Assembly: GCA_012931725.1 (NCBI GenBank)
Contig: CM022949.1
Coordinates: 66,667,679 to 66,731,678 of the forward strand
Source of the DNA: Litsea cubeba
Lineage: Eukaryota; Streptophyta; Magnoliopsida; Laurales; Lauraceae
Length of the DNA: 64,000 nucleotides
Direction: 5' to 3'
Part shown: positions 11,701 to 24,000 of the stretch, piece by piece
How the letters are laid out: every line of letters starts with the position of its first letter
How positions within the stretch are numbered: the stretch's first letter is position 1
Notes under the pieces: generated by a model
Seen by the model: the letters and a program-made list of their open reading frames with translations, nothing else
Told to the model about the DNA's origin: nothing
The model's database searches: none
Translations under genes and position numbers: made by a program

Positions 11701-14700
11701 GGCTTGTTCAGCCCTTGGGCCAAGAAATATCTGAGCCCATCCCACAGGCCCGAGCCATTGCAGATATATTTTCATTTTATGCAACCACCAACAACATACA
11801 AGTCAACAATGAAGAATCTTTTTTTTTTTCCGGTTTTGTAGGTAATGAATTCTTGATCAATGGTTTGAAAGGTATGCAATTGCTCTCTGGATCGATCTCA
11901 ATGGCACATGTGGATGACGTTTGTCAGGCCCACATATTTTTGGCTGAGAATGAATCGGCCTCTGGGCGATACATATGCTGCGCAATCAATACGTGTGTCA
12001 CAGAGCTGGCTAAATTCTTGTCAAAAAGATACCCACAATACAAAGTCCCCACTGAGTAAGCACTTCAAAGCATGCTATTTTCTTTCTTATTTTGTTTTAT
12101 TAAACATTTTAACGATCTACGAACAAAATATATGGTTTTAAATTGTTCAGGGACAAACAAAATTACTTAAGTGGACCCAATCAAATTATTTTGGGCCTGG
12201 ATGTAGGCTTAGATGTCTTGGTTTGGATATAGGCCCATGGGTATACCTAAATACTATTGTTGACAGACTTATGCAGACTATACCTTTATCATCACCATCA
12301 TCATCAATAGATGCTTCAGCCAAAGAGCTCTATTTATTAACTATGAACATCACACCATCTATTAAATAGACCACTAAGGTGTATGAATGTGAGGTTTCAT
12401 CCTAGGGTGAAAGAGACTTGTTTGTGGCTGTGAGGGAAGGAATGTAAAATATCCTAGAAAGACAAAAGAGCACACTTCATAATGTATAATATCCTACAAC
12501 TTGCATATCATAAAAAGTACATTTTCATATGTTACTGTAGAGTGGTAGCATGTTATAACTAATGTCAATTAAGTGTTGGATAGTCACAACAAGAAGGGAT
12601 CATTACTTTACCTATCACCAATAATGTAGCCTTATCCGATCTACTCAAGGTTGCCTTTCTGTGTTCTACTTTCCTATTTTCAGCCATGCTCTGTATAACT
12701 GTACAGTCTATCATATCTTTCCTTACTACTTTATTACAGTTCTCTGAACTTAGTAACCATTCAGTTCATTGTATTAGGATTGCCACTATTGTCCTTTGAA
12801 CGTGTCCGAAACATTCCTTGATATTTCTTTTTTCTTCTCTTCTTCTCTTTTAGCTACCCATAGGCTTTCTCATATATATATATATATAGAGGAGTTATCA
12901 TGTGCACGCCGTGCTCATCTTGCGCACCAAGGGTGGGGCCCACCTGATCGTCCATCTGAATGGACCACACACACAACCCCCCCTGCATTTCACATGGGGC
13001 CCACCTTTGCACCCATCCGATGTATTGTACACCGTTGGATCGACTGCACACCCATCCGAATGGACTGTACACCGTTAAACTTGTGGGGCGTAGATGGAGG
13101 TAATGATGATAAGCGATGGGGCTGATTTTTTGCAGAGATGAAGGGCAAGGGCAGATCTTTCAAATCCCCATGGTCCCAATCCGAGGTGAGGCCCCATGTG
13201 GGCCTCACATTGAGGTGTGCACACTGATCTGGATCAGTACTCTATATATATATATATATATATTTACTCGTAATTTTATCCTTTCTTGTAACTCCACACA
13301 CTAACAACATCTACTGTGACGTTTTAATTTTTTGCCCAAATATTGGACGCCATACAAAAAAGCAGATCTAATTGCCATCTTTTAAAGGTAACATTTGATC
13401 GAAGTGACACTCGATGGCTGAAAAGGACACCACAACCTTGTCTCCGTTTTGTGCACCTTGCACTGATAATGTCTTTATTCCATATATTCTTTTATTGGCG
13501 ACGTGTCTCAAACACACAACCTCAAGGTTGCAATAGTGAGCACCTTCTACCATGCCACAAACTATGTCTTGCATTGATCATATTTCCTATATCTAAATTA
13601 GATCCTCTATTTTTTTTCATAATTTTGTTTTGCTAGATGAGTGAGTGCTACACTTATTGTGAAACAACCTACCTACGTGAGACAACCTGCCTCCCCAGGG
13701 ATCGATCCCTGGGTAGCTATGTGAGATGAGACACCCTTGCCGCTAGGTTGTCTCATGTTTCTCTATTTGGTTTCATAAGTGTCACTATGTTTCTAAGGAG
13801 AAGTTTCTCCTATGAGCGGGCTGCATCTGCTGTCCAGTTCTATGGGGTCCACTTAGGTCCACCCTTGATCATTGAAACATTTTTCACTATGGTTAAAAGA
13901 CTGTTAGCCTGTTAAATCAAGCAGTAGGGTAATCTGGTGGGACAGTTTTTTGCATCTGTATCAATAAAGAGGCCTTCCTATTCATCCCTTAATGATAGGA
14001 ATGCATCTAAGTGGGCCACATGAGATGGACCTCATTTACACAGTATCCAGTCTGCTCGTAGTCGTAGGTGAAAAATCTTCCATGTTTCTGAATCTTTCGC
14101 ATTTAATACCAAGTTGTTTTTGAGTTTGATACTTATCGTCTTTAGACCACATAATGTCAAACAGACTCGACTCAACCAATCGGGTATGAATCTAGGATTT
14201 AGACCAATTTTAAAATGTGGGCCTTATCCAATACACCACATGGACCTGAATACTCGAAAAAGTAATTATATATATATATAGTGGTAAATATAATTTGTGT
14301 ATACATAAAATATGACATATATACAATTATTCTTTAGGTATAGAAGTAAATAATTTCTTATAGAAAATTATACATGGGTTCAGGCCAAGATTAGGTGCAT
14401 ATTCTAGTTCAGGTTTAGATTGTGTGCTTGGGTATATTGCAGGTCTTGAAATACATACCCATTTGGATATGGATTCCAGCATCGGAATGAATATCTCAAT
14501 TGAGGCCCGGGTCCAAATACATCATGACAGCTACCAGAACCCAGATGGTCCTCATCCTTCTTTTATTTTTATTTTTTATTTTTTTTCTATTGTTGTAACT
14601 TGTTTTGTTATCCAATAAACTGCAGTTTCGGCGATTTTCCAGCAACACCCAAGTTGAGCATCTCCTCAGAGAAGCTCATTAAAGCAGGGTTCAACTTCAA

Positions 14701-14770
14701 ATATGGGATCGAAGAGATTTATGATGAAACGGTGGACTACTTCAAGTCTGTGGGACTGTTGGCTGAATGA
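5735..14770 (+). CDS. ANR: anthocyanidin reductase, six exons, complete
   Basis: Exons: 5735-5861, 8581-8747, 9603-9803, 11095-11254, 11842-12055, 14626-14770. All splice sites are GT-AG, phases are consistent, and the total is 1014 bp (337 aa plus TGA), close to the usual length of about 338 aa. The enzyme is a cytosolic NADPH-dependent short-chain-type reductase. It converts anthocyanidins to 2,3-cis-flavan-3-ols such as epicatechin, the units of proanthocyanidins. Residues 13-21 (VTGGSGFVA) are the Rossmann glycine motif and R40 lies in VRDP, in the cofactor-binding region. TSSAAAV (128-134) carries the catalytic serine region, and Y167-x3-K171 in GYPVSKTLAEKAAW is the catalytic pair. NEFLINGMKG-, SGRYICCA- and FLSKRYPQYKVPT-like blocks and the FGDF...GIEEIYDETVDYFK C-terminus separate ANR from dihydroflavonol and leucoanthocyanidin reductases. 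The start is the only ATG giving the family N-terminus MATQ. No disabling change was seen. Confidence 0.95.
6544..7279 (-). mobile_element. truncated pogo/Lemi1-like (Tc1/mariner) element in ANR intron 1
   Basis: The right end read inward (CAGTTAAACCTCTCTAAATT) and the left end (CAATAGAACCTTGATAATTT) form a terminal inverted repeat of the plant pogo/Lemi1 type. TA dinucleotides at 6542-6543 and 7280-7281 are the expected target duplication. The element is 736 bp and keeps only the C-terminal end of a transposase on the - strand, so it is non-autonomous. Its arms are AT-rich with many TTAATTAAT runs. Confidence 0.8.
6751..7101 (-). pseudogene. C-terminal fragment of a CENP-B/pogo-type transposase
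   Basis: 116 codons with an acidic stretch (DEEMIENIMGNEQSDEVEDE) followed by KEALKTAKTLNNFLLYHE and a KQQVRIDSFF ending. This is the tail typical of plant Tigger/pogo transposases, which usually end in a KQxTIxxFF-like motif. The HTH (CENP-B) domain and the DDD catalytic core are missing. It lies inside the 736-bp element and cannot encode an active enzyme. Confidence 0.7.
7347..7760. mobile_element. hAT-like MITE in ANR intron 1
   Basis: The left end TAGGTGTAAAGTGGGCCG matches the reverse complement of the right end (TCGGGGTGTAAACTGGGCCG). Both subterminal regions are rich in GGCCGTGC/GGGCCGTGG words. Flanks with GCCACA on both sides suggest an eroded 8-bp duplication. The ends are uncertain by a few bases. 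No coding. Confidence 0.55.
8748..9602 (+). other. ANR intron 2
   Basis: 855-bp GT-AG intron with a T-rich acceptor tract. No repeat or RNA gene recognised. Confidence 0.85.
9804..11094 (+). other. ANR intron 3
   Basis: 1.3-kb GT-AG intron. It contains a short CT/TA microsatellite near 10733-10762. No other feature recognised. Confidence 0.85.
11255..11841 (+). other. ANR intron 4
   Basis: 587-bp GT-AG intron starting GTGAG and ending TTTTGTAG. No embedded element recognised. Confidence 0.85.
12056..14625 (+). other. ANR intron 5 (2.6 kb)
   Basis: GT-AG intron with a candidate MITE flanked by TA runs (about 12871-13262) and a second (TA)n tract near 14267. The rest shows no coding or element ends that I can support. 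Confidence 0.8.
12871..13262. mobile_element. candidate MITE bounded by (TA)n microsatellites
   Basis: A GC-richer block (GTGGGGCCCACC words) sits between two TA microsatellites inside ANR intron 5. The outer edges TATATAGAGGAG and the reverse complement TATATAGAGTAC are weakly inverted, and both sides have a GTGCAC-like word. This resembles Micron-type MITEs that insert in TA repeats. Ends and family are uncertain. Confidence 0.3.
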
Positions 14771-17640
14771 GGCACTTCCCTTTCTATCTTTTCCAGGGCC
14801 CTTGCAAGTTTAGTTTCAGTTGATGTAAGCTTCCATAAATGCTGGACAACTTTTGGCTTGGGGAAGCTATCAGTAATATCCTACTGTTTACTTTCTAAGG
14901 GACAATTGTTTACTGTTGTCTCTATTCTATGCTATTTTCTTTTTTGTCTTTATTCTAGTATGGGTCTTGCGTCAAACATATGGAGATATAGGCTTGTATT
15001 AATTATTAGTTAATCTGGATGTTGGATTTCTTTGACCTCTGGATTTGTGTAGTTCTTGGACGAGGAAATTTTGGCTGCCATTGGTTAAGAAGTTTGAACT
15101 TCTAATTCCTTTTTTGAGGTTCAACTTCATGTATGCCAGACATGTAGTAAAAGTGGGATTGGAAGTTCTTAGTGTGGATTAGTGTGGATTAGGGGTACCT
15201 AAAAATGGGCATGTCTGATGATTGTAAGTTGTAAGCGTCTATCTAAAGGGTCTGGAAGTTTCACTGATATAGGCACTTATATGACGGTTATAACTTTAGA
15301 CTCTTAGATGTTTGAATCAGGAGATGATGGTAATCTTTGACCCACCTCTAATCCATATAAAGAGCTTCCAGATTACACTCATTCTTATGCATCATTCAAG
15401 GCAAAACTTGCAAACCATTCACAGCCAACTAGTTTTCTTGGGTTTTAGTATGTTCTTTTTTTGTGCCAGAACATTTCTGTTCGAACAACTTTAACATTCT
15501 ATCTTCAATCAATTATATCCTAAAGCCAAAAGAAATATTCCGAAGAACAAAGTTAGGGATCTATGCTTTTTATGTCCGTGCATGTTGTCTACCTGACATA
15601 CATTTGTCCTGCTCAATCAACGGTCGGTCATATGATCAATGTTCATTTGAAAAATATCCCAACCATTACATGGGGTCGTCTACTCAGTTTTAATGCCCTC
15701 AATTTCAATTTGAATTGGTGATGTATAACCTGATTTCGGTCATTTCCTCAAGAATAGATTGTAATTTAACAAGAGTTGCATTCCCTTAACCAGAGTCCCT
15801 CTACACTTAACCTTGCAAAGAGTCTTCTATGCTCTACGTCTCCAGAATGCCTCGACCTTTATGGCAAACCTTATTGTAATTCAGCAGGTAGAAGTTGGAT
15901 CTATATACCAAGATCGGGAACTAAGTTTATGCATTTCAATCATCTGACTTACCTGCCAGTTTTTCTGTCCTTTTTTTTTCTCTCTCTTTTCTGCTTTTCT
16001 TTCAATTTGAGAAGAGAAGTGAGTCAAACTCGTGCACCCTTGGGCATTGATGTTCCTCACCCCCTTAGCTGCAGACGGGGACAAATATTTGACTTACTGG
16101 CAAAATGTGTTCAGGGCAACCAAGTTCTGTGGATCCAAACAGGGCCCAGGAACGGAAAGTACACATGTACTCAATAACTCAACATCCACATGCTAAGGAG
16201 TTGTAGCTTTGCATTGATCAACATTTTACAAAACGACCATCTAACTGGTAAAACTATAGTAAAGATTCAGTAAAAGATCAAATAAAAATTGTCAAGTTTC
16301 AAAACTAACACTTCTTTGACAAACATTAAAGTTGTATTTCAAAGTTTAAAAGATGAAACTCATGACAATTTAGAGTTTCAGATTTAGCCTGTCATATTTT
16401 ATATATCAATTTTTATTTATTGACCAGTTCTTTAAAACTAATTGGTTTGAATGGTTGGACGAGTGAACCACATAGATCCCACAGTTCAACAAAGAGTGAT
16501 CGTACTGGTTAGTGAAATATGTGCTGAAGATGTTCCCATCCAATGTTCAAGGTTCAAGGAGTCGTGGGGCCGACAAAAGAGTGGAATCCCTTAAGTTTAA
16601 AGGTCCCGACCATGCCAACAATATGTGGGAACATTTGCAGGAGAAAATTACCCATACGAGTGAAGCAAACTGAACAGGGCGCAGCAAGAAAGTTGGATGA
16701 TTTTCAGAGAGAGATATTAAACCATGTGATGGTTATAACAAACTATAAACCTATCATAGGTGCCAAAACCTGTGATGGTAATGACAAACTATAAACCCAT
16801 CACACTCATGATTGAGTGGTGTGGACACCATGATTTCACATAAATGCCCAAGGATCCAACCCTGGGTCCTCAAGGTAAAAGTATCACATCGTAGTTTATA
16901 AACAAATGATATTTGAAAAAGGGATATACTGGTGTATCCAATATTCTAAAGGGAAACATGAATGAGTGGACTTGTGGACTTATTTACTTGAATAATGCAA
17001 TATGGATATGAACTTGAATAATGCAATATGGATATGAATATGAATAAAACTGGATACTGAAACTTTTAAGTTGAAAACTGGGTCAGTGACTGAATGATGT
17101 TAGAAGGCGAACACCGGCATTCCATGAATTGAAGAATGAAATATGAGACTGATTCAATTAAACGATGTTAGAGTTCTTACAGTGTTTTCATAAAGTCTTA
17201 TTCCGTGATCCCGTGTTGGATACTAACATGTGTGGTAGGGGAGCTATAGTTTGGCCCTATTACTGCGTGGAGTTATAGTTAACTAACATTACAGTGGAAC
17301 ATGATGAAGTTTCAGATTTCCCAAGCCTACAGCTAGGGTGTTGTCACTCCACTTTGAGGAGGATGTTTGATGTCACTTATATTATGAAGACCATAATTGA
17401 AATCCTTAAACAGAGTGTTGTAATGAAATGGAAATGCAAACCAGTACTGATGCAAATACGATCCTGGTGGGGTGTGCGTGTGCACCAAAGGCCTGATCGA
17501 GAGGGAGAGTTTTAATGTCTTCGTTGGTGAGGCCAGTCACCAACAAATCATGAACAGAGTGTCCATCTTGAGTCTTTGTTTTACAAATCTCGTCAGTGGT
17601 TGGTACGAGTCCACAAGGCAATAATTTTCACCATGTGGTT
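14771..17640. other. ANR 3' flank and intergenic DNA
   Basis: The first few hundred bases should contain the ANR 3' UTR; no canonical AATAAA is obvious. A 27-bp tandem duplication (TTGAATAATGCAATATGGA...) lies near 16986-17040. Short ORFs here have no family features. Confidence 0.5.
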
Positions 17641-17654
17641 GTTTTAAGTAGATT

Positions 17655-18388
17655 TCAAAACTTTGACCCTCTTAGACACAAGGAACCGACACCCAAAAGG
17701 CCAAAAATTTAATCCCAAGATCCAAAAACCCTTATCTCATTGTATTAAAATCGAAAATCAATCAACAAGAAAGACAGATCTAAACATTCACAAAAAATCA
17801 TCTAGATCTACAAACAGACAAGTGCAAATCTATATCAGAGGAGCTCTTTTGTGCTCAAATCGAGACTTTGATGTTCTTGATTCTGCAAAATCCTTTTTGC
17901 AAACATGATCTTCTAGGCGATCTTCCACGCTATGACCCAATCGCATAGATTTTCTCAAAGAAAATGGTAGGATCTCAATTGAGAAGAAAACCCTAAGGGC
18001 CTGTTCACTTACTAGAATTCCTGACAGGAATTCAGGCTGTCTGGGAATTCAGAATTCCTGTCAGGAATTCTGTGTTTCATTATCAAAATTCCCACAGAAT
18101 TCCTGGGCATTTGAAATTTCAAGCATTTCAAATTCCAAAAAACCCAGCATTTGAAAAACCACTTTAACAAGTAGGATTTGGAAATCTCACTTGGCACATA
18201 AATTCCGGGAGAGGGACGATGGCATTCCGGGAGCTCAGGTAGGAATTGAAGCCATGAATAAAACAACGAATTTGGAATTTCAGAATTTGGTAGCATTTCA
18301 AATATCAGGATTTGAAATTCCCAGACAACCACCGGACATGAATTCTATGAATTCTAGTAAAGAAACGGGCCCTAAATGTACTCAAACT

Positions 18389-18436
<48 letters not shown>

Positions 18437-19667
18437 TCTTGAACGTCCTAGGTGTCGGGCGTGCCGAGCATATGGGACATCCAGCCCTATGTCTCCTTCT
18501 ATGCTTTTTGAGACTTTTAGAAGTCTTACTTCATAAGAGATGTCTCCTTTTATGCTTTTAGAGACTTTAAGAAGTCTTACTTCTCATTCTCTTATGAGTT
18601 CTACTCCTTTCTCTCTCATATAACCTACTCATCTTTCTCAATGAGTATTGTTTGATTATAACTCTGCTTTTAGGGCTAGCATGGGGACCACTAGGGATTC
18701 TTGAATCTGGCTCTAACTGTAGCATCTGGACCCCACATCTCATGTAAGTTTTGGACCCACAGTTAAATGCAAATAATTCCACTATATAAATACAATTGCT
18801 CTCTAGTCTTATGAATATTTACAAGAAGTCTCTGAACTTTTCAATTACTGCAAACATGCCCCTTCATCAATTATATCCATGGGTCCATTGGAATTAAATT
18901 GTCCAACCAAATTAGATCCATCTCTCATTATCCTTGTGACCCAATTAATCACACTAATCATCGGTACCATATGATTAACTCTTAATCAAGACGACTGCGC
19001 ACTTACCAATGATAAACTCCATCAATTGGCACAAAGGAATATTTTTCACTTAGAGGATAGATTCCATCTTGAGAATATATGTTCCACAGTCTCACTACCA
19101 TATACCCAAGATACCAAGGTGTTGACCTATAGTTGGCCTCACTCATTGGTGACTCAAAATAAATATATAGCAGAAACAGGAGTCCATTAATCTCTCGAGA
19201 TTAAGAGCCCATTGTTTGAAAATTATGAGAGCATTCGTTAATCAGAGACAACTTTTGCATAAGGTGCTACTCATAGTCCTTCAATACATCAAATGTACTA
19301 GTACAACAATCTAGAGTCTTACACTCTGATGGTTGAGACAAACCACACTATCTCATAGTGACTATCGTGCTACAACCTTTTCAAGTGGGATGCCTAGTCT
19401 TATTACTGGTTCTGAAAACACTTCAAATATAAGAGTTGTAATCCATATCTCTTGGATGTGAATCTCATCCACACACATGATCATATTTAATATACTTATG
19501 GGCTCCGGTTCATCTCGTGAACCATCATGTCATTTTATAATAACTATGTGCAACCATAGAATAAAATCTCATTCATCGAATGAATAAAGCACGAAATTAT
19601 TAATCAATTATGAAAATAAATCAATTTATTCACATCATCCACTGAATTGAGGACATACAATCTAACA
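17655..19667 (-). repeat. old copia-type LTR, interrupted by a MITE
   Basis: Read on the - strand it starts at 19667 with TGTTAGATTGTATG, a usual plant copia LTR start. It can be followed, in order, along the solo LTR at 31187-32925: shared words include TCACCAATGAGTGAGGCCAA, TTTATCATTGGTAAGTGCGC and GGGTCATAGCGTGGAAGATC. A 376-bp MITE (17997-18372) and a (GA)n tract (18393-18434) break the match. The lower end near 17655 is approximate. No target duplication found. Confidence 0.6.
17997..18372. mobile_element. PIF/Harbinger-type (Tourist-like) MITE
   Basis: Left end GGGCCTGTTCACTTACTAG and inverted right end GGGCCCGTTTCTTTACTAG, flanked by TAA on both sides (17994-17996 and 18373-18375). 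The inside is largely self-complementary, with repeated GAATTCC/GGAATTC words. 376 bp, non-coding. TAA duplications and GGGCC..GTTT ends are typical of Tourist-like elements. Confidence 0.8.
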
Positions 19668-21095
19668 GCATCTACTCTCATGGTCCTAGTCCCCCCTATC
19701 TAGGTTACCAAAACAAATTAAAAAGTGCATTTGGTAGGTTACCAAAACAAATTAAAAAGTGCATTTGGTGGGTCACCATTCTGCTGAAGTACCTCCAGGC
19801 TTATGTAGAGGGAAAAAAATGTGGGACCACATTGTGGAAAATAAAAGTCATGTCTAAGAGATTATCACAACCATTGATTTAGGGATCTTGAAGTTCAACA
19901 GTTTCTTAAATGAAATTAAAAAAAAAAGAGAAAAAACTTAAATTGCGCTTTTCATAAAATTCCATCCAATGAGAAGTATAATTCAGATTAGTGTGAAATT
20001 AAGGTATGCCAAATGTTAAAGAAAACCTTGGCTTTACAAGGCCTCAACAAAAAATTCCATTGATCACAGATCCCACTCGGTGGTAGGTAAAAAAAAGTTG
20101 CATCTCACACAAGATGTGAGAAATTTCCAAGTAAACCCTGGTCTTACAAGGCCTTAAAAAAAAATTGAAAAAGAAAAAGAAAGGAACAGTATTCAACAAC
20201 ATGACATTTTCCCTAGACAGGTTAGTTCATGAGGAGAAAAGTTAGAGAAAATTGAGGCGAAAATGAACGGGCTCTGTAAGATCTTATAGAATAATGTAAA
20301 ATTAAGTAATGTGGCATGATCCGGATTATGTTTTATCTATTTACTTAAAAGTATGGAAATGCATTCATTTCCTCTGCATTGATCCCAATCTATGATACTA
20401 TCGGAGTGAAACAAGGGATCTAAGGAAGAACATAGGCTAGACTTTATTAGTAACAAGGAAATCCTTTGTATTAAGAAGACTCGAGATATTGTGGGGATAA
20501 ACACTAATCACAAGGCATGAGACCATCCAAAAAGCATATGATCATCTTTGGTTCAAATTTTTATTGTTGAAAGTTTGCTCTACCTGTTTTCTCCGCCTAT
20601 TTTCTCCACATCCACGGCCCCTTACAAATTGCAAGATCTGGTTGTGGTAAAATTCAATTCATAAATAGTGCCATAAATAAAACTCATATTACTCTAGAAA
20701 AACTGGATTCAAATGTAAAAATTGAATCCTTTTCCCCAAGGTATAAATTGAAAATCGTAAGATTCTGATAACAATACATGCACTTGCATGAAAAGGTGTT
20801 AAAGTAAGAAGCTTTTTGCAAGCTCCGTCATTTGTATGAACTATAAAGGGAAAATGATTAAGGTCCAAAATAAGTGACTGGTACTTGCATTTTTTCTCTT
20901 GGAACAAAAGAAAAATTACACAAAACTGAATATTTTACAATGAAGTTAAGATCAGCGGGACATTGAATGAAGGGCCCCAAGTCTATAGTTGAAACACCAG
21001 AACATTAGCCTTCCCTCACTCCAATATGCAGAGACATCATACAGCCAAAAGGAAAAAGGAAGTCACCATGGGCAAAGAATAGTGTTGAAAAACCT
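19668..21095. other. intergenic; probable 3' flank/UTR of the kinase gene at its right end
   Basis: A 35-bp tandem duplication (GGTTACCAAAACAAATTAAA...) at about 19702-19770 is the only clear structure. The last few hundred bases before 21096 should include the kinase 3' UTR (- strand). No gene recognised. Confidence 0.45.
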
Positions 21096-24000
21096 TTAAT
21101 CATCGCGAGGATCTTTTGTGCTGTCAATAGATTCCCATCTCTGATGATCAGCAGTTGGAGTGCGAGTCTCCTTTTGATCTATATCAATTGAGACCTCCTC
21201 CATTGAAATGGGAAGCTCTTTTCTATGATGCTTTCTACTATGCCTCAACTTGATAGTCCGAGAGAGTGCTTGAACAATGTCTCTCATGGAAGGTCGTTTC
21301 CTTGCACTGCGATTGATGCATTTGTATGCAAGGGTTGCCATGTCATTGAGCTCTTGAACATCATATTTTCCGTCAAGATGGGAATCAGCAATTTCCTCCC
21401 ACCCAACACTACCTTCAATGTTTATTGCTGCCTATTCGAGGTAAAATATGACAAATTATAATTAGATGCTGGATGCAGCCATACACTGATATGCTACAGT
21501 TTTGTGCTGGTTTCATTTTTATCTGTATTAGTACACGTATAAACATTAACAAAGTGCAACAAAAATAAAATAAAATACATCTTGTTCAGAACCACAGTAC
21601 TTTCTAAAGAAAAAGGTCTTAATCATAGACAGGTAATATACAAGCTGAAATAATTAATCAGATTTCATATGGATGCATCTTAGATGATGGTTTTTTTTAC
21701 CTCAGAAGTAATAGTGCACGCTACCATGTCCATTGGCAAAATGGATGGGTTCCACGTATTTAATGGGGAAACAAACAACATAAACTCCGTACAATAATGC
21801 ACGGCAAGATTTGGCTGTATTGCAATTACCAAGTCATGAGGATATTCAATTTGTGAGGAAATCGTGAAATATAAATTGAATGCACAATTATACTTGTTTT
21901 TACATTCAAATACACAATTGTAAATTGAACTTCATACACAAACTCTCATTTTTTGCACTGAATGAAGAGTTTGATATGGTGCGGAGTAATAAATACTATG
22001 ACTCACTCAATATATTTTAATGTATTAACATTTTAAATATACAACATATCTACTTCCTTTAAGATGCAGAGCACACGTATATTTAACTGCCCATCAAGTA
22101 CATGGATAACCCAATTTAGGATGTCACCTCCGAAAACACAACAATCCTAACAATTCCCATATATATATATATATATATTTTAATGAAAGGTGCAATGGTT
22201 CTGAATCATAAGCGAAGATCATCCAAACAACATTTAAAGAAAGCCAAGCAGTTCCATTGAAGAAACTTCAGAGATAATCTCTGGAAAGCAATGACAATTG
22301 CCTCAAGAAGCAAAAGCTAAATGTAGAGTACGAGATGAAAACAGGAACAACAATAAGGACCTGTTTGTTTGCATTAAAATACAAAGAATTGAATTCATAA
22401 GATTCATACCATTAACAATTAAAAATGAAGATTAAAGGTTGATTTTCAAAAAATGAACATCAAATAATCTTTCCATTTAGGGAAATAGAATCGAAAGAAG
22501 CTAGGAAATGAACTACCAGGGTGATGACTTGTTTATTCACTCCCCATTTTCTTTTGATTCTATTTCCCTAAGAGGAAAGGCTTTTTCAATGCTCGTTTTT
22601 AAAAAATCACATTTGATTTTCATTTTTAACTACTTAAGGTATGAAATCTATGCATCTATGCATTCAATTCCTATGGATTATAATGAAAACAAACAGGCCC
22701 TAAAAGAGGCCTTTTGAGATTCTAAAACCCAATATTATAAGAAAAGAGATCTTACTAGTTCAATATATTCCATAAGACCTTGTTGAGGATTTGTGCCTGC
22801 TATCAGTTCAAAAAGCAATATTCCAAAACTGTAAACATCACTCTTTTTCGTAAATGCCCTGGATGATATATACTCAGGATCAAGATAGCCAAAGGTTCCC
22901 TTGACATTAGAAGCATGTGGGTTTACCATTTCTTCCCTTGAGAGCCCAAAATCAGCAACCTGCCCAAACTAGCATATTTGTTATTCCATCATGTATAAAG
23001 CCTAAACTTTTTTCAAAACAATAGATGCATAAAACACCTATACTCCAGGACTCCCCCAAACACAATTTTAGGCGGGAAGTACATGAGGACCAAATTGAAA
23101 TGATTCCTCAAAGTAGAACCTGGTATGCACCAAGCAACCTAGAAATAAGTTACTAGTATGCACACAATTAAAAACTCGCAAGCGCACAAGATCACTATGT
23201 AGTGTAGTGAATTGTAAGTACGAGGTCGATCCCACGAAGACTTGTGATAAAATAATGTCAAAACTAACTAAAAATCAGAATATTAAATGGAATAATTGAA
23301 TGATGAAAAGTGGAATTAAACTATTAAAAACAGTAATTTAAAGTATCAAAAGCTAATTGGAAAGTAACCTAAAAACAACTAGTATGAGAATTGAAAAACA
23401 GTAATAATGAATGAACTGAACTAGGGTTTCATCTACTCCCCTAACCAATCCTATGCATGTCCCTTATTATCTTTTAATCAAAAATCAGATTTTATTGGTG
23501 ACATCTATCAACCTAGACCATGGCATATGCGTCTAGATTATTATTCCCCTAAACCTAATTCATGAGTGGCATACTACATGAATTGCTCATTATGATGTAA
23601 AAACTAAGCATGGCATATGTCCTAGTCAAAACAAACATAATGCATAAAAACAATGGGAAAGATAAATGCATGAGTCTAAGCATGGCATGTACTTAGATTA
23701 TTCATGGTCCTAAACCCTAGATGCATAACATCAAGATCAATCAAAATTAAGTTAGCTACTCTTAAAATTAATTGAACATCACATGGTTGGCATGGCATAT
23801 ACACAACTCATCAATTAATAACATGGTTTTGAATCTCAACCAATAAAACTGAAATCTGAATTAAAAGACGCCAAAAGAGACTACATAGAACTAGGCTAGG
23901 GTTTCAATTACACCCTAGCCCTAAAAAAATTAGCTACTCATGTTTTTAATGAAAAATAAACTAGAAAGTAGAGTCATAAGAATAAAACTAGAAGGTGATG

